Below are positions 4,305 to 6,445 of a stretch of 6,445 bases of DNA, piece after piece (the stretch's first letter is position 1; each line of letters starts with the position of its first letter). This DNA is from an uncultured Eubacteriales bacterium. GTDB lineage: Bacteria; Bacillota; Clostridia; Christensenellales; Aristaeellaceae. The position numbers were made by a program, and so were the translations under genes. Location of the stretch: positions 1 to 6,445 of the forward strand of contig USCR01000133.1 of NCBI GenBank assembly GCA_900553295.1. Reading direction: 5' to 3'. The notes beneath the pieces were generated by a model. That model was not told where the DNA came from, did no database searches, and was given only the letters and a program-made list of their open reading frames with translations.

Positions 4305-6380
4305 ATGGATGAAGTGCAGGTCCGTAAACAGGCCGAGGCGCTGGTCGCCCAGATGACGGTGGAGGAGGCCGCCTCCCAGCTCAAGTATGACGCGCCGGCC
4401 ATTGAACGGCTGGGCATCCCCGCCTACAACTGGTGGAACGAAGCGCTGCACGGGGTTGCCCGGGCAGGTACGGCCACCGTATTCCCCCAGGCCATTTCCA
4501 TGGCCGCCATGTTTGACGAGGAAGGCATCGAGCAGGTGGCGCAGGTGATTTCCACCGAGGTCCGCGCCAAGTACAACGCCGTTTCCAAACGTGGGGACCG
4601 TGACATCTACAAGGGGCTCACCTGCTGGTCGCCCAATGTGAACATCTTCCGCGATCCCCGCTGGGGTCGTGGCCACGAAACCTACGGCGAGGACCCGCAG
4701 CTCACCTCCCGGCTGGGCGCAGGATTTGTGCGCGGTTTGCAGGGAAATGGAAAATATTTGAAGGCCGCCGCCTGTGCCAAGCATTTTGCGGTACACTCCG
4801 GCCCGGAAAACCTCCGGCACGAGTTTGACGCCCGTCCCACGGAAAAGGATCTGTGGGAAACCTATCTCCCCGCCTTTGAAACCCTGGTGGAGGAAAGCCA
4901 CGTGGAAGCCGTGATGGGGGCGTACAACCGTGTGAATGGTGAGCCCGCCTGCGGCAACAAGCGCCTGCTGACGGATATTCTGCGCAACCAGTGGCATTTC
5001 AACGGGCATGTGGTCAGCGACTGCTGGGCCATTGCGGATTTCCACATGTATCATCATGTAACCTCCACCGCCCCCGAGAGCGCAGCCATGGCCCTGAAAG
5101 CCGGCTGTGACCTGAACTGTGGTGTGACCTACCTGCATCTGCTGGCCGCCCTGCAGGAAGGCCGCGTCACCGAGGAAGAGATCCGGCAGGCCGCGGTACA
5201 CGTGATGTCCACCCGTATCCGCCTGGGCCTGTTCGCGGATGACTGCGAATATGACAAAATCGACACCCTGGAAGTGGACACGGACGAGCACGCTGCCCTG
5301 GCCCTGGAGGTAGCCCGCCGCTCCATGGTGCTGCTGCGCAACGACGGGCTGCTGCCCCTGGACCTCAGCAAGCTCAAGACCGTGGCCGTGGTGGGCCCCG
5401 TGGCGGACAGCCATACGGTGCTGGAAGGCAACTACAACGGTATTTCCAGCCGCTATGTCACCTTCCTGGAGGGTATCCGGAAAGCCTGCGAGGGTAAAGC
5501 CCGGGTGCTTTATGCCGAAGGCAGCCATCTTTACAAGGACCGCGTGCAGAGCCTGGGGAAGCCCGGCGACCGCTTGGCCGAAGCGCAGTGGGCCGCCGAG
5601 GAGGCGGATGTGGTCATTGCCTGCGTTGGCCTGGATGCCACCCTGGAAGGCGAGCAGGGCGACACGGGCAACGAATACTCCAGCGGCGACAAGAATACCC
5701 TGGAGCTCCCGCCCTGCCAGCTCCGTCTGCTGGAAACCCTGCGCAAGACCGGCAAGCCCCTGGTGCTGGTGCTGGCCAGCGGCAGTTCCATCCGCGTGGA
5801 GGACGGCAACGCCATCCTTTGGGCGGGGTATCCCGGCCAGGCCGGCGGTACCGCCCTGGCGGAAATTCTCTTCGGCCAAACTGCCCCCTCCGGCAAGCTG
5901 CCCGTGACCTTCTACAAGGATTTGTCCGACCAGCCGGAGTTCACCGACTACCACATGAAGGGCCGCACTTACCGCTACTACGAGGGCACGCCCCTGTATC
6001 CCTTCGGCTACGGGCTGAGCTATGGCACGGTGCGCTGCACCAGCGCGGAAACCGATGGGGATACGGTAAAGGCCACATTGCATAACGAAAGCAACCGCGA
6101 CCTGGAGGACGTGGTGCAGGTCTATGCCCACGCACCCCAGGATGCCGATGAAACGCCTCACCCCCATCTGGCGGCCTTCCGGCGGGTGTGCGTGCCTGCC
6201 GGCGCTACCGTGACGGTGGAGGTGGCCGTGCCTGCCAAGGCCTACACCGTGGTGCGGGAGGATGGCAAGCGTGAGCAAGTGCCGGGAACCCATTACCTGT
6301 ATGTGGGAACCCAGCAGCCCGACGCGCGCAGCGCGGAGCTCACTGGCCGTGAATGTGTGAAACTGACCGTGGAACGGTAA
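4305..6380 (+). CDS. Family 3 glycoside hydrolase (beta-xylosidase/beta-glucosidase type)
   Basis: A 691-residue retaining glycosidase without signal peptide, so probably acting in the cytoplasm on imported oligosaccharides. The N-terminal barrel carries YNWWNEALHGVA (41-52), TCWSPNVNIFRDPRWGRG (106-123), ETYGEDP (125-131), AKHFAVHSGPE (158-168) and EAVMGAYNRVNGEP (201-214). The nucleophile should be Asp239 in VVSDCW. The second alpha/beta domain (about 335-565) contains VGLDATLEGE (441-450), where Glu448 or Glu450 is the likely acid/base, and WAGYPGQAGG (506-515). PFGYGLSYG (566-574) leads into a C-terminal fibronectin III-like domain. The barrel motifs resemble the beta-xylosidase/arabinofuranosidase branch more than classical beta-glucosidases, but specificity is not certain. 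The frame is open back to 4026; that extension would overlap the divergent phosphoesterase start and lacks family similarity, so I start at the ATG after GAGAGG. Confidence 0.95.
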   Translation: MDEVQVRKQAEALVAQMTVEEAASQLKYDAPAIERLGIPAYNWWNEALHGVARAGTATVFPQAISMAAMFDEEGIEQVAQVISTEVRAKYNAVSKRGDRDIYKGLTCWSPNVNIFRDPRWGRGHETYGEDPQLTSRLGAGFVRGLQGNGKYLKAAACAKHFAVHSGPENLRHEFDARPTEKDLWETYLPAFETLVEESHVEAVMGAYNRVNGEPACGNKRLLTDILRNQWHFNGHVVSDCWAIADFHMYHHVTSTAPESAAMALKAGCDLNCGVTYLHLLAALQEGRVTEEEIRQAAVHVMSTRIRLGLFADDCEYDKIDTLEVDTDEHAALALEVARRSMVLLRNDGLLPLDLSKLKTVAVVGPVADSHTVLEGNYNGISSRYVTFLEGIRKACEGKARVLYAEGSHLYKDRVQSLGKPGDRLAEAQWAAEEADVVIACVGLDATLEGEQGDTGNEYSSGDKNTLELPPCQLRLLETLRKTGKPLVLVLASGSSIRVEDGNAILWAGYPGQAGGTALAEILFGQTAPSGKLPVTFYKDLSDQPEFTDYHMKGRTYRYYEGTPLYPFGYGLSYGTVRCTSAETDGDTVKATLHNESNRDLEDVVQVYAHAPQDADETPHPHLAAFRRVCVPAGATVTVEVAVPAKAYTVVREDGKREQVPGTHYLYVGTQQPDARSAELTGRECVKLTVER

Positions 6381-6392
6381 CAGGTGAGGTTT

Positions 6393-6428
6393 GCGAGAGG
6401 CGGCTTTTCTGAGAAAAGCCCCTCTCGC
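6393..6428 (+). terminator. Strong hairpin after the glycosidase gene
   Basis: GCGAGAGG-C-GGCTTTTC (6393-6409) pairs with GAAAAGCCCCTCTCGC (6413-6428): 16 bp with one bulged C and a 3-base loop, starting 12 bases after the stop codon. It is not followed by a T run; the next bases are GCTCTCCCG. It may be an atypical terminator, a stabilising 3' structure or a dispersed repeat. GAAAAGC recurs at 6437-6443, hinting that repeat structure continues past the window. Confidence 0.5.
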
Positions 6429-6445
6429 GCTCTCCCGAAAAGCAG

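Noticed and set aside
4242..6293. A 683-codon open frame on the minus strand, antisense to nearly the whole glycosidase
   Set aside because: The translation is rich in Gly, His, Gln and Val and has no recognisable domain. It is what results when a GC-rich gene with strong third-base bias is read in the complementary frame. The plus strand has unmistakable family 3 motifs.
1..6445. CRISPR arrays, tRNA or rRNA genes, transposases, toxin-antitoxin or phage-defence genes
   Set aside because: No regularly spaced repeats, cloverleaf-like segments, or recognisable proteins of these kinds are visible on either strand.

Overview
The window looks like a carbohydrate-use locus from a fairly GC-rich member of the Clostridia (Bacillota), possibly a gut commensal. 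This rests on AGGAGG-type ribosome binding sites, sigma-A-like promoters, GC-rich genes separated by AT-rich gaps, and a LacI regulator close to a signal-less family 3 glycosidase. The lineage is an inference; no rRNA or other phylogenetic marker is present.

Layout, left to right. At 1-40 on the minus strand is the first 13 codons of a gene that runs out of the window, with a strong Shine-Dalgarno. An AT-rich divergent control region follows (41-300), with repeated TGTTAA/TTAACA motifs and palindromes. A LacI-family regulator (301-1305, +) comes next. A 286-base gap (1306-1591) holds two weak hairpins, a consensus-hexamer plus-strand promoter, a cluster of GGTTACAT repeats, and a clear minus-strand terminator. 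Two minus-strand genes, a membrane-anchored metallophosphoesterase (4062-2983) and a MATE-family exporter (2956-1592), are 26 bases apart and form a probable operon. It starts at a promoter near 4101-4128 and ends at the terminator at 1507-1545. Divergent from it, a family 3 glycoside hydrolase (4305-6380, +) follows a 242-base control region. The window ends in a strong hairpin downstream of that gene.

How the genes may work together (inference): the LacI protein probably senses a sugar and controls itself, the divergent left-hand gene and perhaps the hydrolase. The hydrolase is a cytoplasmic enzyme for short plant-type oligosaccharides, most likely a beta-xylosidase or beta-glucosidase. The exporter/phosphoesterase operon is inserted in the opposite orientation and may be functionally unrelated.

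I found no mobile element, CRISPR array, tRNA or rRNA, and no clear new multi-gene system. The points most worth a second look are the altered catalytic motifs of the phosphoesterase, the LacI hinge without its usual residues next to operators without a central CpG, and the structured, promoter-bearing gap at 1422-1572.
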